From assembly GCF_003473485.1 (NCBI RefSeq), contig NC_053046.1, positions 3,854,001-3,918,000 of the forward strand: a stretch of 64,000 nt of DNA, read 5' to 3'. This DNA is from Medicago truncatula. Its lineage: Eukaryota > Streptophyta > Magnoliopsida > Fabales > Fabaceae. A program made the translations under genes and the position numbers. Each line of letters opens with the position of its first letter. Within the stretch, counting starts at the first letter, position 1. This document shows positions 23,401 to 34,187 of this stretch, in pieces. Below the pieces are notes generated by a model. The model made no database searches. It was not told where the DNA came from and was given only the letters and a program-made list of their open reading frames with translations.

Positions 23401-23957
23401 TATAATTTTAAAAATATTAACATCACCAAAAATAAGACAATTTAAAATCTCTATATAAAAATTATATAAATCAAATTCATATGTTTTTTGTTGTTTATCT
23501 TTATAGTTTTAAATTATCGTACATCAAATGTACTATATCGATAAGTTCAAAAAAAAAAAGTGGGTTCAAGGTTTGCTTCGAGGTGAATCAAGTATGCATG
23601 GTCCATGGATGGGTTCATGGACCAATTCTATTAACATTAATATTCTTTGAAGGTAAGGGTTTGCTTCGAGGTGAATGTTAAAAGAATGATATTTGTACTA
23701 TATCTTTTTCACTCTGACAAAGAAATTTTACATTTGTAGAATTGTATATGTATTAATGTGCAAGATATATATGCATTAATTACTGCATCAAAAATGCATT
23801 AATTCTAATATTTATCATTTTTAACGGTCAATAATCTTTAAATAAGCATAAAAAAAATCCTACTTTCTTTTTTAAAAAATAAATATATTCTTTGATAATC
23901 CTATTTGAAAATATTCATTGAGACAAATCAAACAACATCTAACATGCTAACATTAGT
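20441..23957. repeat. 1,759-bp tandem duplication, nearly identical copies
   Basis: Copy 1 is 20441-22199 and copy 2 is 22200-23957. Every stretch compared is identical, including two short frames, except near the right end, where copy 1 reads taactaatgctaac and copy 2 lacks two bases. The junction shares the microhomology ttaaa. No TG..CA ends, primer site or domain is seen, so these are not LTRs. The frames at 20681, 21722 and their copies have no recognisable product. Confidence 0.9.
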
Positions 23958-25690
23958 TAAAAAATGTGGTCAGTATAAGTTATATGAATAATTCATATTG
24001 TAAAATTGTGAAATGTATTTTGAAACGGATGAAGTATAAATAAATTGTTGAAACTTTGACATGTTGCAATCAAAAATATCTTAAAAATTCACGGTATTCT
24101 TTAAATCATTTAAGAATATATAGCAAGTTTTCCGTTTTCCATGATCAATCACCATTGAATAACTTTTAAACCATCATAAAAAAATAAAAAATAAAAATCC
24201 TCTTTTGTTTAAAATAAATAAATAAAACTCATTAATTAATAATTAATTGCATTAAAGGTAAACAAATTGTAGAAAATTTGAAATGCATCAATCAAGGCAA
24301 TCACAAAAAATTAATTCAAGGAATATTTTAAATCACTCAATAATGAATATGTATGTTTCATTTTCTTATTTGTATTTAATTTTGACCCTCATCCCGTTTT
24401 TCAATTCATGTTTCTACTATTCTTGGTAAACATTAGATCATTGAACCATCATTAAAAAAAAAAATCAAACCAAGCGAGCAAGTTCTCGGAATCAAGAGAA
24501 TCAATCAATGCATGAAATAAAAAATTTGGGACAAATAACTTATTTGATATTATGTGGTTTCTAATTCTAATTTAAAATTTAATGGAAAAAATTATGGTCA
24601 ACCTTAAATTTTAAATGAAAGTTAAAAATAAGGTAACTAATTAGTTGTAGAAAGCATTCAAAATAAATTTACTTATTTGATATTATAGTTTTTTATTTAC
24701 AGGAATTTCAATTTTTATTGTTTTTATTATAGAAATTATTAAAAAAATATTAAATTTTATAATCCTAATGTGCATTAAATCAGAATTTAAAAATATATTT
24801 TATCAAAAGATAAAGAATGACAATTGGATATTTAAATGTTTGAGTTGTAATAAGAAAAATAATACATAATAAAAGAGAGTTCAACGGGTAGTCTAGCCCA
24901 TATTATACCATGCAAACCATCCCCTTCTCCTAAAAAATAAAATAAAAATATTCATATTTTTTGTCCTTAAAAATTGTCTTTTTTTAAGTAAAAGTGGGAT
25001 AAGCACTTTCAACATGTCATTGTTTTTTAATGAACTCAAGAGAGTTCCATTGATGAGGGAAATAAAATCAATTAATAGTACATGACCACTAACATAGGAA
25101 ATACAATCATCTAATTCTTCGTCTTTTGTAAGAAAAATCATTCAATAAAAAAAAATTTAAATTTAAACAAATTTATGATCGTCATGGGTATAAAAAAAAT
25201 TAATTATGGATGATGATACCTATTTAAAAAAAAATTATTAAGCGAACATGCTTCAGCATCCACGCCTACAGGTGTTCACGGGATGGGTCGGTTTTCATTG
25301 TAATCTATTACCCGATGCAATCAAGTTTCATTAGGTTGGATCAATAAATAATTACACGTAACTTTTTTAAAAAAATCTCAAAAATATATATAATTAAACG
25401 ACATTCTATATTATAAAAATTTCAAAACTTGGACTAGATTCTACTAATTACTTGGACTAGATTCTACTAATTAAAATTTGAACACTTGAATTTAATCGAA
25501 ACACTTTCAATCTCTATGACATGGACCGAGTATATAATAGTGTGACACTAGGTCAATGCGTAGAAGAAACGTGTTGTATAGCTTAAATACAATGCTAAAT
25601 GATCGAGAATGGATACATCGCTGCCTGAATGCAGTAAAAAATAAGCAAGGGTCTCCACATCTTTGTGAACGAGTGTGGGTAAAGAATTTA
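23958..25690. other. AT-rich Helitron interior, no gene seen
   Basis: No domain in any frame. Mostly simple A/T-rich DNA; a short direct repeat cttggactagattctactaa occurs twice near 25430-25470. Confidence 0.4.
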
Positions 25691-26560
25691 GTTAATGAGA
25701 GCATGATCCGTTTTAGAACATGGAACAAAGGCACCCTTACTTGAACATATATGGAAATAGTTGACGCTATGACTAAAATGAAGATTAATTTTATGTGCCA
25801 ACAAGAAACTATGTGGGTAGGCGAAAAGGCGAAAGAATTAGATAGTTCAAGATTTAAGCATTGATAATTAAACTGGAAAAGTTAGATCGAGAAATAGTGT
25901 AGGCATTATTGTGGATAAGGAATTGAAAAAGGATATTGTGGATGTAAAGAGGATGTGAGATTTGATTGTATCCCACAAATTTTTAGTTTAATAAGACATC
26001 TTTATTTTTTATTTTTTTTAAAGGAAATAAGACATCTTTAATGTTATGAGTGTTTACTCACCTTAGGTAGGTTTGGAAGAATATTCTAATGTTAAATTTT
26101 GGAAGGATTTCAAAGGTTTAATTCAAGATATACCACAAGGAGAAAATGTTTTTCTAGGAGGGGATCTAAGTGGGCATGTAAGGAGTGTTTGATAAGTTTT
26201 AAAGGTGTGAATGAGGGTATAGCCTCGGGGACATAAATACATAGGGTAAATCCATCCTAGATTTTTTGTTGTCTTTTAATCTTACTTTAGGAAAATAAAA
26301 AGGAAATTTATTACATACAAGAGTGGGATTTCATGTTCTCAAATAGATTTATTTCTTATTGGACATTATGACATAAATATTTGTTTGAATTTAAAGTTTT
26401 ACATGGAGAGAGTTTGACTATCCAACATATAGTATTGGTTATCGATGTAAAGGTTAAGATAAGAGCAGAGATGAGAGGCCACGATTGGGATACATGGATC
26501 AAGTGGTGACATTTAAAGGATCAAAACCAAAGTGTTTTCCTACAAAAGATTTTGAAGGAA
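25691..26560 (+). pseudogene. LINE endonuclease (non-LTR retrotransposon) remnant
   Basis: With several stops and frame changes, the plus strand shows MIRFRTWNKGTLT, then INFMCQQETMWVGEKAKELD, then FLGGDLSGHV. These match the exonuclease/endonuclease/phosphatase-like domain of plant LINE proteins (QETKWVG and GDFNGH-type motifs). Reverse transcriptase motifs were not found, so only the 5' part of the element remains. It lies inside the putative Helitron. Confidence 0.6.
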
Positions 26561-27059
26561 GGTTTTGTGAAGCTACATAGAAGCGAAAATGATACGTGGA
26601 ACAAAATGACATAAGAGATTATAAAAGTAGCAAACGAGACACTAGAAGAATTGATAGGTTTTGGACCTAGCTAGGAGTAAAGAATCTTGGTGAAACCAAA
26701 GAGTTCAAAAAAATAGGGATAAGGGTGATACATTTGAAGACTATTACACATTAAGAAATCTAGCACATTCCAACCTTGATGACAAGGTTGTTTTCGAGGG
26801 GTGTGTTTTTTAGGATATAGTAAATGCTGATTAGAGTAATTTAAGTAGTTAAGAGGTACTTTTTTTAGGATATAGTAAAGAACAAACTAAGAGTTACTAA
26901 CTCTACGATACCATTCAACATTTTCCATATTTTTTAGGCTGATATGTTTAAATATAAATGATTCTCATATAAAGCTAATATTTTTTGTTTCTCTTCAACG
27001 TGCACACATATGCAAAGGTGTTAATATTAATTTTGTGACTTTACATTTGATATGCAAAT

Positions 27060-28717
27060 CTGCGTATCGGTGACAATGACTTAAAGAACATGTGTTTGAT
27101 TGAAATTGAAATGCTGCTTCAGGAAAATGGACGGTCGCTTACTGACTTCAAATCTATGCCCATGGCAAACGCAGCAGACATGCCAACGTTCACAAACAAG
27201 CTTATCGTTGATGAGCTAAATTACAACAAAGATAAACGGGAAAAGACACACGCTGATATGTTACTGATGCTGGATGATGAACAAAGATGTGTGCATGACA
27301 AGATCATGGAGTCTGTTGATTCGGATGACGATGGTTTCTTTTTCATATATGGTTACAGTGGTACTGGAAAAATCTTTATATGGAAAACATTGTCAGTTGT
27401 TGTTAGATCGAAAGGGTTAATTGTATTGAATGTTGCATCCAGAGATATAACGACTCTTCTATTACCAGGTGGAAGAACCGCGCACTCGATGCTAACAGTC
27501 CCTATTGAGATTAATGAGGCATCATCACTTACGATGGAAAAGGATAGTCCTAGGGCAGACCTGGTGCCTGCTGCAAAGTTGATAATTTGGGATGAGGCTC
27601 CAATGATGAACCGATGATGTTTTGAGGCAGTTGACCAATCAATGCATGATATCATATCCAAGAATGATCCCCTAAACGAGTTTAGACCTTTTGGTGGAAT
27701 GATAGTAGTTTTAGGTGGTGATTTCAGGCAGATATTGTCTGTTGTCCGAAAAGGAACGAGGCAGGATATTGTTGATGCCTCAATCAATTCATCAAAGATA
27801 TGGGCTTATTGTAATGTGTTGAGGCTTACAGTTAATATGAGATTGGGTGCATCTTCGGGACCTGCAGAGCAGGAAGAAACTGCTAATTTTGGCAAGTGGA
27901 TACTCTCAATTGGAGACGGCAACGACGCTTCGAATGAGAATGGTGAAATGAAGGTAGAAATTCCCAAAGATTTGCTCATATCCGATACAACAAATTCGTT
28001 GATGTCACTAATGGACTTTGTATATCCCGATTTGAATGATAACATTGGTGACCCACTCTTTTTTCAAGAAAAGTGAATACTCGCACCAACGCTTGATTCG
28101 GTTGAGCATGTTAACGAATATATGATGTCAGTGATTCCAAGTGGAGAGAAAGAGTATTTAAGCTCTGATTCAGTTTGTCGATCGGGCGAAAATTCTGATC
28201 TCTAGAGCGAGTGGTTCACAACGGAATTTCTTAATGGTATTAAGAGCTCTGGAATTCCAAATCACCGGTTGAAACTAATGGTGGGATGTCCAGTTATGCT
28301 GATGAGAAACATCGATCAGGTCAATGGACTGTGTAATGGTACGAGGCTGACAGTTACACATCTAGGGAAGAGCACGATAGATGCTACTGTAAATACATGA
28401 AAAAGGGAAGGTACCAGGGTATTCATTCCCAAGATGAATCTTATTCCGAGTGACCCAGGAATACCCTTCAAATTCAGCGCAAGCAATTTCCATTGACGCT
28501 TTGTTTTGCAATGACAATAAATAAAAGTCAAGGTCAATCTTTATCTCGAGTGGGGGTTTATCTTCCTAAGCTTGTGTTCACGCATGGGCAACTTTATGTC
28601 GCTGTCTCTCGAGTAACTTCAAGAAAAGGTTTGAAGCTGCTCGTCCTGGATGAAGATAATAATGTTTGTAAGGAGACCACAAATATTGTGTATCGTGAAG
28701 TTTTTCAAAAAGTATGA
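27060..28717 (+). pseudogene. Helitron PIF1-like helicase, broken
   Basis: Helicase motifs run in order. The first frame has NMCLIEIEMLLQENGRSLTDF and the Walker A loop GYSGTGKIFIW, where the usual Thr/Ser after Lys is Ile. Walker B is KLIIWDEAP. Downstream come VLGGDFRQIL, LMVGCPVMLMRN, then [11 protein letters not shown] and [13 protein letters not shown]. This is the family encoded by plant Helitrons (5'-to-3' SF1B helicases). The frame is stopped at about 27615, 28074, 28203 and 28398 and shifts near 28470. The Walker A change alone would probably abolish ATP hydrolysis. No Rep domain is seen upstream. Confidence 0.85.
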
Positions 28718-29080
28718 TCATTGGTTATGTTTTAGAATTGTTGCTGCTATAATTTAGAAAACCAAAGTTGCCTATTGTTTGGAAGTCGTTTTATTTTTAA
28801 TTTCTTTGTAAGACGTATTGGTCATTATAGACATGCAATTTCTATATGCCATTGACTATTAATTCATGCACTTTTCAGGTTTAACAATCCGCAGAAACTT
28901 TTTTTTTTTTTTTACATTGTTGTTACCCTAAAATACAATATTTACATTAGACCATTTGTTTTGTAAAAATTAAAAACAAATAACAATCGGCGTTTCTGTA
29001 GCCCAAACTATATTTATACACACCCGTAAAAAAATTAAACGTTTGCATTTACCGACTACGTGTATGCATGTGACACTGAC

Positions 29081-29083
<3 letters not shown>

Positions 29084-29131
<48 letters not shown>
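29084..29131. repeat. (TA)n microsatellite
   Basis: About 24 uninterrupted TA units. The short frame running through it on the minus strand (a run of Ile-Tyr) is not a gene. Confidence 0.9.
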
Positions 29132-29136
<5 letters not shown>

Positions 29137-29382
29137 CATATTTTTTAGTTTTTATGATTAATAAAATACCTTTTGTCAACAAATATTATTATACAGTACG
29201 TCGACGTATTTTTGCAAAAATATTACGTATGTTAAGTTTAACAATGAGTACATCTTATACTACAAATAATTAGTACAAGTATAATAATCCAAATACTTTT
29301 ATCGTTATATGCAATGTTTAGATATTTCAAATTATAACATAATATAAAATCTATACATATGATCAAAAAAGTTTTTTATTTC

Positions 29383-29410
29383 CCCGTGCTGGCACGGGTC
29401 ACTATACTAG
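29383..29410 (+). other. Helitron 3' terminus: hairpin and CTAG
   Basis: Stem cccgtgc (29383-29389), two-base loop, stem gcacggg (29392-29398), then tcactata and CTAG (29407-29410), followed by T. This is the termination structure recognised during rolling-circle transposition of Helitrons. Confidence 0.8.
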
Positions 29411-29850
29411 TTAATAGTAAATACACATGTCCCTGTAAGCTCAGCTCAGTTGATAAGGACATGCATTATTATAGCGTCAAAATGTTTACAACTACCATCT
29501 TTTCTTTGTTGCGACAGAACTTTGGTTACTTGTTCGGTTAACCTTTTTGGTCAGTTCAAACTAGATTTGTTGGATTATTTTCAATTTTACGTTAGGTATA
29601 TGCAGAAATGAAGAAGTTGAGAAGATTACCAAATTAGAAGATTAGAGGTGATTCGTTATTTTGCTTCTTCTTTCAAAATTGAGCTCTTGTTTTTTTATTA
29701 GAATTAATATAATTATAATAAGAATTAAGAAGGTTAAGGTCCAAGCGATACTTGCAGTCGTTTTCAATACGCCATTAGGTTATCTAGATGCCACTAACCT
29801 TTTAATTTTCTCTCATTGTCCATAGTAATTTGTAGGTCCAACATTTTTTA
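29411..29850. other. Spacer right of the Helitron end
   Basis: No gene. The phrase aagctcagctcagttgataa near 29438 resembles parts of tRNA-like repeats but lacks a matching B box. Confidence 0.35.
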
Positions 29851-30141
29851 AGGCTAAATTGTATTTTTGGTCCCTTAATTATTTAGGTAGTATCGCTTTG
29901 GTCGTTTAATTAAAATTCGATTTATTTTGGTCCTTTAACTTCTCTCTATTGCACATTTTGATCATTTCCGTTAGTTTTAATTCAAAAACGTTAGGTTTTC
30001 TTCATCTTCTTCTCTTCTTTTTTATCTTCATATCATCTCCATCAACTTTCAACAACAAGAATTCCAGGAAAATTCCAGAAGAAAATAAAGAAAACCTAAG
30101 GTTTTTTAATTAAAATTAACAGAAATGACCAAAATGTGTAA

Positions 30142-30665
30142 GGGTTAAATATGTTTTTGGTCCCTACGTTTTGCACGATTTTGAGAATTAGTCCTTACAT
30201 TTCAATAAATGTTTTTAAAATCCCTATATTTTTCCTGAGTTAGTGTAAATAGTCCCTGTTGTCAAATTTCTAACGTGATGCCAATGTTGGCGGTTCAATC
30301 TCGCCGGAAAACGGCGGAGAACTTCACCACGATCTTTCTCCGCAGCTTCGTAGATGCGGATCGCCGGTGTTCATCACACTTCCGGTGAAATATGTTGATT
30401 TAGAGGGGAAGATTTGGAGGCTGAAAGTGATGATGTTATCGTTGAAAGCGCTTGTTGTTGCGGGTGTGGAAGGTGTTGTGGTGGAGATTTGGTGGGGTGG
30501 GGTTGAACTTGTTATGATGGCCTATGTTTCATCAACATGGCACTGATGGCAGGGACCAATTGCACTAACGGAGAAAAAATATAGGGATTTTAAAAACATT
30601 CATTGAAATGTAGGGATTATTCTCAAAATCGCGCAAAATGTAGGGACCAAAAATATATTTAACCC
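30142..30665. mobile_element. Mutator-like element carrying a beta-amylase fragment (Pack-MULE)
   Basis: Terminal inverted repeats of about 100 bp start gggttaaatatgtttttggt and, inverted, gggttaaatatatttttggt. The 9-bp flanks 30133-30141 and 30666-30674 are both aatgtgtaa, a perfect Mutator-type duplication. Between the arms the DNA is much richer in G and C than its surroundings and carries a piece of a beta-amylase coding region. No transposase is present. Confidence 0.85.
30361..30507 (+). pseudogene. Captured beta-amylase gene fragment
   Basis: About 49 codons are open here. SPVFITLPVKYVDLEGKIW is followed by LKALVVAGVEGVVVEIWWGG. The VFV.LPV and LKAL..AGVEGV.V..WWG pattern is the N-terminal part of the catalytic (beta/alpha)8 barrel of glycoside hydrolase family 14. 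Beta-amylases have about 450 or more residues, so only a tenth is here, without catalytic glutamates. The piece lies wholly between the arms of a Mutator-like element, so it was captured from a host gene elsewhere. Which beta-amylase paralogue donated it is unclear. Confidence 0.7.
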
Positions 30666-31483
30666 AATGTGTAAAAGAGAAGTTAAGAGACCAAAATAAA
30701 TCAAATTTTAAATAATGAACCAAAGTCATACTACTTAAATAGTTAAGGGACCAAAAATGCAATTTAGCCTTTTTTTCTTAATAAACTTAGGCTGGGCTTG
30801 CTTTCTGGGCATAATATATTATTTATATTTCTAATTTCTTCTAATCCTTTTTATTCTTGTAGCAATAATGTTTTAGTTATGTTGTGGCTACATGCTATTG
30901 TGATGAAAGCTTTGAACACAAATCCGGAGACAAGAATATACAGTAAAAAAATAAAAGTTAATATTTATTATTCACTTTCTGAGAAACGAATTGACTATAC
31001 TGATCTAAGGTTGACCACCGTCCACATTATATTCCCAATTGTGACTTCATTCAAAAATAGAGGCTTTAGTCCGTCAAAATAAGGTTTTAGTTATATTGTT
31101 GATGCTTGGTATTGTGACGAAAGCTTTGAACACAAATCCGGAGATAAAGGATATACAGTCAAATTCCTTCAAAAAAGGATATACAGTCAAATTAACAAAA
31201 GTTAATATTTATTATTCACTTTCTGAGAAACGAATTGACTATACTGATCTAAGGTTGATCACAGTCCACATTATATTCCCAATCGTGACTTCATTCAAAA
31301 ATAGAGGCTTTAACCCGTCAAAATAAGGTTTTAGTTATATTGTTGATGCTTGATATTGTGACGAAAGCTTTGAACACAAATTCGGAGACAAAGGATATAC
31401 AGTCAAATTCCTTCAAAAAATGATATACAGTCAAATTAACAAAAGTTAATATTTATTATTAACTTTCTGAAAAACGAATTGAC

Positions 31484-32750
31484 TGTTGTGAATTCGTACA
31501 AAATCACACCAATGAATAACAAAGATGTGTGGAGCAAAAGGAAGTGGTAATCAATAGATAAAGTGTCTTCAATCAACAACAAAAACAGACCTAAATCTAA
31601 GTGTAAAGCAACACCACAAGCATAATCAAAGCAATAAAGATAAGCAATGAAAGAAAGGAACAACACACCAAGATTGTTGATTCAGTTCTGTCCAATATGA
31701 CCTAATCTGAGGCAGAGAGCAGCTCTCCAATCCACTATGATGAAAGTGTTACAAAAGAGTTACAAGAAATTAGTTTACAAGCTTACACAAGAACAAGACC
31801 TAATTTCTACCCATTTTGTGTCACCCACTCTCACAATATGAATCCTAGGAGAAAAAACAAAAGGAAGCTTTTTGATCCTTCCAATGGTGAAATCTCACAA
31901 CCCAATGTGTTTACAATGTTTCTCAACCCTCAAGAGAACCTCACTACAAGGACACTCAACTCTCAAGTTACCTCCTTTGTATTCCTAGGTTTCTCTCTCA
32001 AAGCTACCCACAAAAGATGAAGAAAGAAGCCTTAAATAGTGTTCGAAAATAGGGTTGGGTATAGGCCAGGCTGACCTACAAGGGCCTACGGCCTGGCCTG
32101 TTTTGGCCAGTTTAGTAAATAGGCTTAGGCTTTTTAAAAAGCATGTTTAGTTAAATAGGTCAGGCTTAGGCTTTCAGAAAAGCATGTTAAGTCTAATAGG
32201 CCGGCCTATTAATACTTATTTATTAAAAAATATTTTTTATATTAAAATAATTGCATACATTAAAAATATAAACATCTTTTTCTCTATCTATTAGTCCCTA
32301 AATAGGCTTTGTTGTTATAGGCTTTTAAGTAGGCTTTAAGACATGTTTAGCTTATTTAGTAGGCCAAATGAACTATTTGATGGTCTTAATATAAAGTAGG
32401 CTTGTAAGTAGGCTTTCAGGCCAGTCCAGGCTTTTAAATAGGTCAGGTCAGGCCAAGAAAAACGGCCTATAATAGGCCACAGGCCAGGCTCAGGCTTGTA
32501 AATTTTTTCGTAGGCCAGACTCAAGCCTGGCCTATTCCCACCCCTATTCAGGAATACGCAACATCGTGCCACGTTCCTCCTGGATCGTGCCACATTCATC
32601 TTCCATCGTACCACGTTCCTCCTGGATCGTGCCACGATTTTTCCAACGATAAACCCAAAACCTGAACCATCCAATCGTGCCACGTTGCCCTGCAAACGTG
32701 CCACGATTTATCAGTGCTTCAATATTCAATTCTTGAGTCAATTTTCAACA
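31484..32750. mobile_element. Solo LTR, 1,267 bp
   Basis: Starts tgttgtgaattc and ends tttcaaca, so TG..CA ends with the short inverted pair tgttg/caaca. Both flanks are ttgac (31479-31483 and 32751-32755), a perfect 5-bp duplication. No internal domain, primer site or second LTR exists, so it is the product of LTR-LTR recombination. A hAT-like MITE was inserted later (32050-32546). A short minisatellite of atcgtgccacgttcctcctg variants lies at 32560-32710. The superfamily cannot be told from the LTR alone. Confidence 0.8.
32050..32546. mobile_element. hAT-like MITE nested in the solo LTR
   Basis: Ends tagggttgggtataggcc and, inverted, taggggtgggaataggcc, with many aggc/gcct repeats inside. 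Eight-base flanks ttcgaaaa and ttcaggaa agree at five of eight positions, a decayed hAT-type duplication at best. Such aggggtggg ends are common to hAT-type MITEs in legumes. Confidence 0.65.
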
Positions 32751-32850
32751 TTGACTATACTGATCTAAGATTGACCAGAGTCCACATTATATTCTCAATT
32801 GTGACTTCATTCAAAAATAGAGGCTTTGATCCGTCAATTTTTTTTTAAAG

Positions 32851-33956
32851 GCTTTGATCCGTCAATTTTTTTTTAGAGGCTTTTAGCCCTTAATTTTTCA
32901 ACCAAATATCAACTTGCAAAATACGACATGACTTACTATGTAGAACTTACGGGAAGAAACAAAATAAATTTTAACTATAACTTGTACTCAGCTTGTCCCT
33001 CTTAAATTCCATTTGTCACGTTTCATATGCATTAAGAAAAATTGTTAGTTCGTTAGAAGAAAGTTTGGCATGTAGTTAATGTTAATTGACTATATTACAA
33101 ATTGCTCTTGGAAAATCGTAGATATTATGAAGTTTGCTTCGGTACCATTACCTCATAAATAAAACACGATCAAAAATTGATTTTGTTTACGGTAATTAAT
33201 TAGGCAAATTATATGGTATATTCAATAAATTTAGGTGTATTGGTACACCAAATCATAAAATTAATAATAAATAAGTTATTTTTTGAAGAAAAATAATTAT
33301 TTTCTATCATTGACAACTAAGATAATTAAATTTTATTTATCAAAAGCTTCAACGAAATAAAACTTAATTTTTAAGAATTTTTATTACTCATAACAATGAA
33401 TATTGATTATTTTTTATGATAAAATGAATTTTTTTTAATATGATCCTTATAAACAATGAAATGATGGTTTTTCTTATGAAATGATGTTTTTTAAAATATA
33501 AATATTGACAAATACCTTTTTATTTCATTAAAGTGATCATTAATTTATATATTTTGTGAAACAAGAGTACCGATACACTCAAAATTGTGAATGTATCATA
33601 GAAGTTCCTAATTAATTAATGCAAAAATATGACATGGCATTGTATAATTTAAACCACACGTATATAGACAATCAACTTTAAACACTTCGTTTACCATTTG
33701 TCTTTCATTTATAAATTATATTCAGCATTTACTTTTCATCTTTCGAAAATTTAGTAGAATTATGTAGATTCTTTTTTTAAAAAAAAAATAGTAGCATTTT
33801 TTAGATGCTAAAATAAATGGATATAGTAATTTGAAATTTTGTTCATGTTCAGAGATAAAAGAAAAAAAAAATCAAACATGGTATGTATAATTACTCCTTT
33901 CGTGCCAAATTATATGTCATTTTGGGGGAAAAAATTGTCATAAATTATATGTCTCT
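32851..33956. other. AT-rich spacer, no gene seen
   Basis: No frame with a domain and no bounded repeat. Confidence 0.45.
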
Positions 33957-34187
33957 TTACAATATCAATAAATCATTAATGTTACTTTTCCTCATTGATG
34001 CATTCTTTTTCCCAACAAATCGGAGATAACATTCATGATCACCACCAACCAACTCTTTTAAAAGTTTAAGACGGATGATCTGATAATCATCAACAATCAT
34101 ATCACATAGGCTTGCAACTATATGGAATCCACAATGACCATCACCAACAACATATGTCACCTTTAAAATAAATTCATGCATGAACAA
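33957..34187 (-). pseudogene. OTU-type cysteine protease fragment
   Basis: A 76-codon open stretch on the minus strand contains VVGDGHCGFHIVASL, matching the D-G-x-C nucleophile motif of OTU deubiquitinase-like domains, followed by a helix-rich IRLKLLKELVGG. The catalytic His region and the rest of the domain (usually 120 or more residues) are missing. Plant OTU domains of this type are often carried by Mutator-like elements, so it is probably a transposon relic rather than a host gene. Confidence 0.5.

Larger units (their letters stand above)
20129..29410 (+). mobile_element. Probable Helitron, about 9.3 kb, decayed
   Basis: The 5' end reads A|TCTATATTATATAAG and the 3' end is a 7-bp hairpin (cccgtgc, tg, gcacggg at 29383-29398) followed eight bases on by CTAG|T (29407-29410). 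TC start, subterminal hairpin, CTRR end and insertion between A and T are the Helitron hallmarks, and no target duplication is expected. A PIF1-type helicase remnant lies 700 bp inside the 3' end in the right orientation. The Rep (HUH) domain was not found, so the element is not autonomous. It has absorbed a LINE remnant and a 1,759-bp tandem duplication. Pairing of these two ends is inference; the 3' end itself is strong. Confidence 0.6.
29852..30770. mobile_element. Outer TIR element interrupted by a nested element
   Basis: The left end ggctaaattgtatttttggt and the right end (inverse ggctaaattgcatttttggt) form an inverted pair, with shared taattatttaggtagta / taactatttaagtagta further in. 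The element at 30142-30665 sits inside its right arm. Flanks are T-rich and no clear target duplication could be fixed. Confidence 0.65.
30866..32850. repeat. Tandem array, about 243-bp unit, third copy split by an insertion
   Basis: Copies begin at about 30866, 31083 and 31326 and share tttgaacacaaatccggaga, gaaacgaattgactatactg and ttcattcaaaaatagaggct. Copy 3 stops at 31483 and resumes at 32751, the gap being a solo LTR. The short frames inside copies 1 and 2 are repeat-derived and similar to each other. Confidence 0.85.

Noticed and set aside
20681..23681. Paired short frames in the tandem block as small genes
   Set aside because: They appear twice only because the DNA is duplicated; no domain, no codon bias, and AT-rich composition explains them.
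20441..23957. The 1,759-bp direct repeats as LTRs of a retrotransposon
   Set aside because: They abut with no interior, lack TG..CA ends, primer site and flanking 5-bp duplication.
28970..29182. Minus-strand 70-codon frame
   Set aside because: Its core is the TA microsatellite read as Ile-Tyr repeats.
32336..32741. Minus-strand frames with repeated Arg-rich units in the solo LTR
   Set aside because: They are the minisatellite and the MITE read in frame; no start context or domain.
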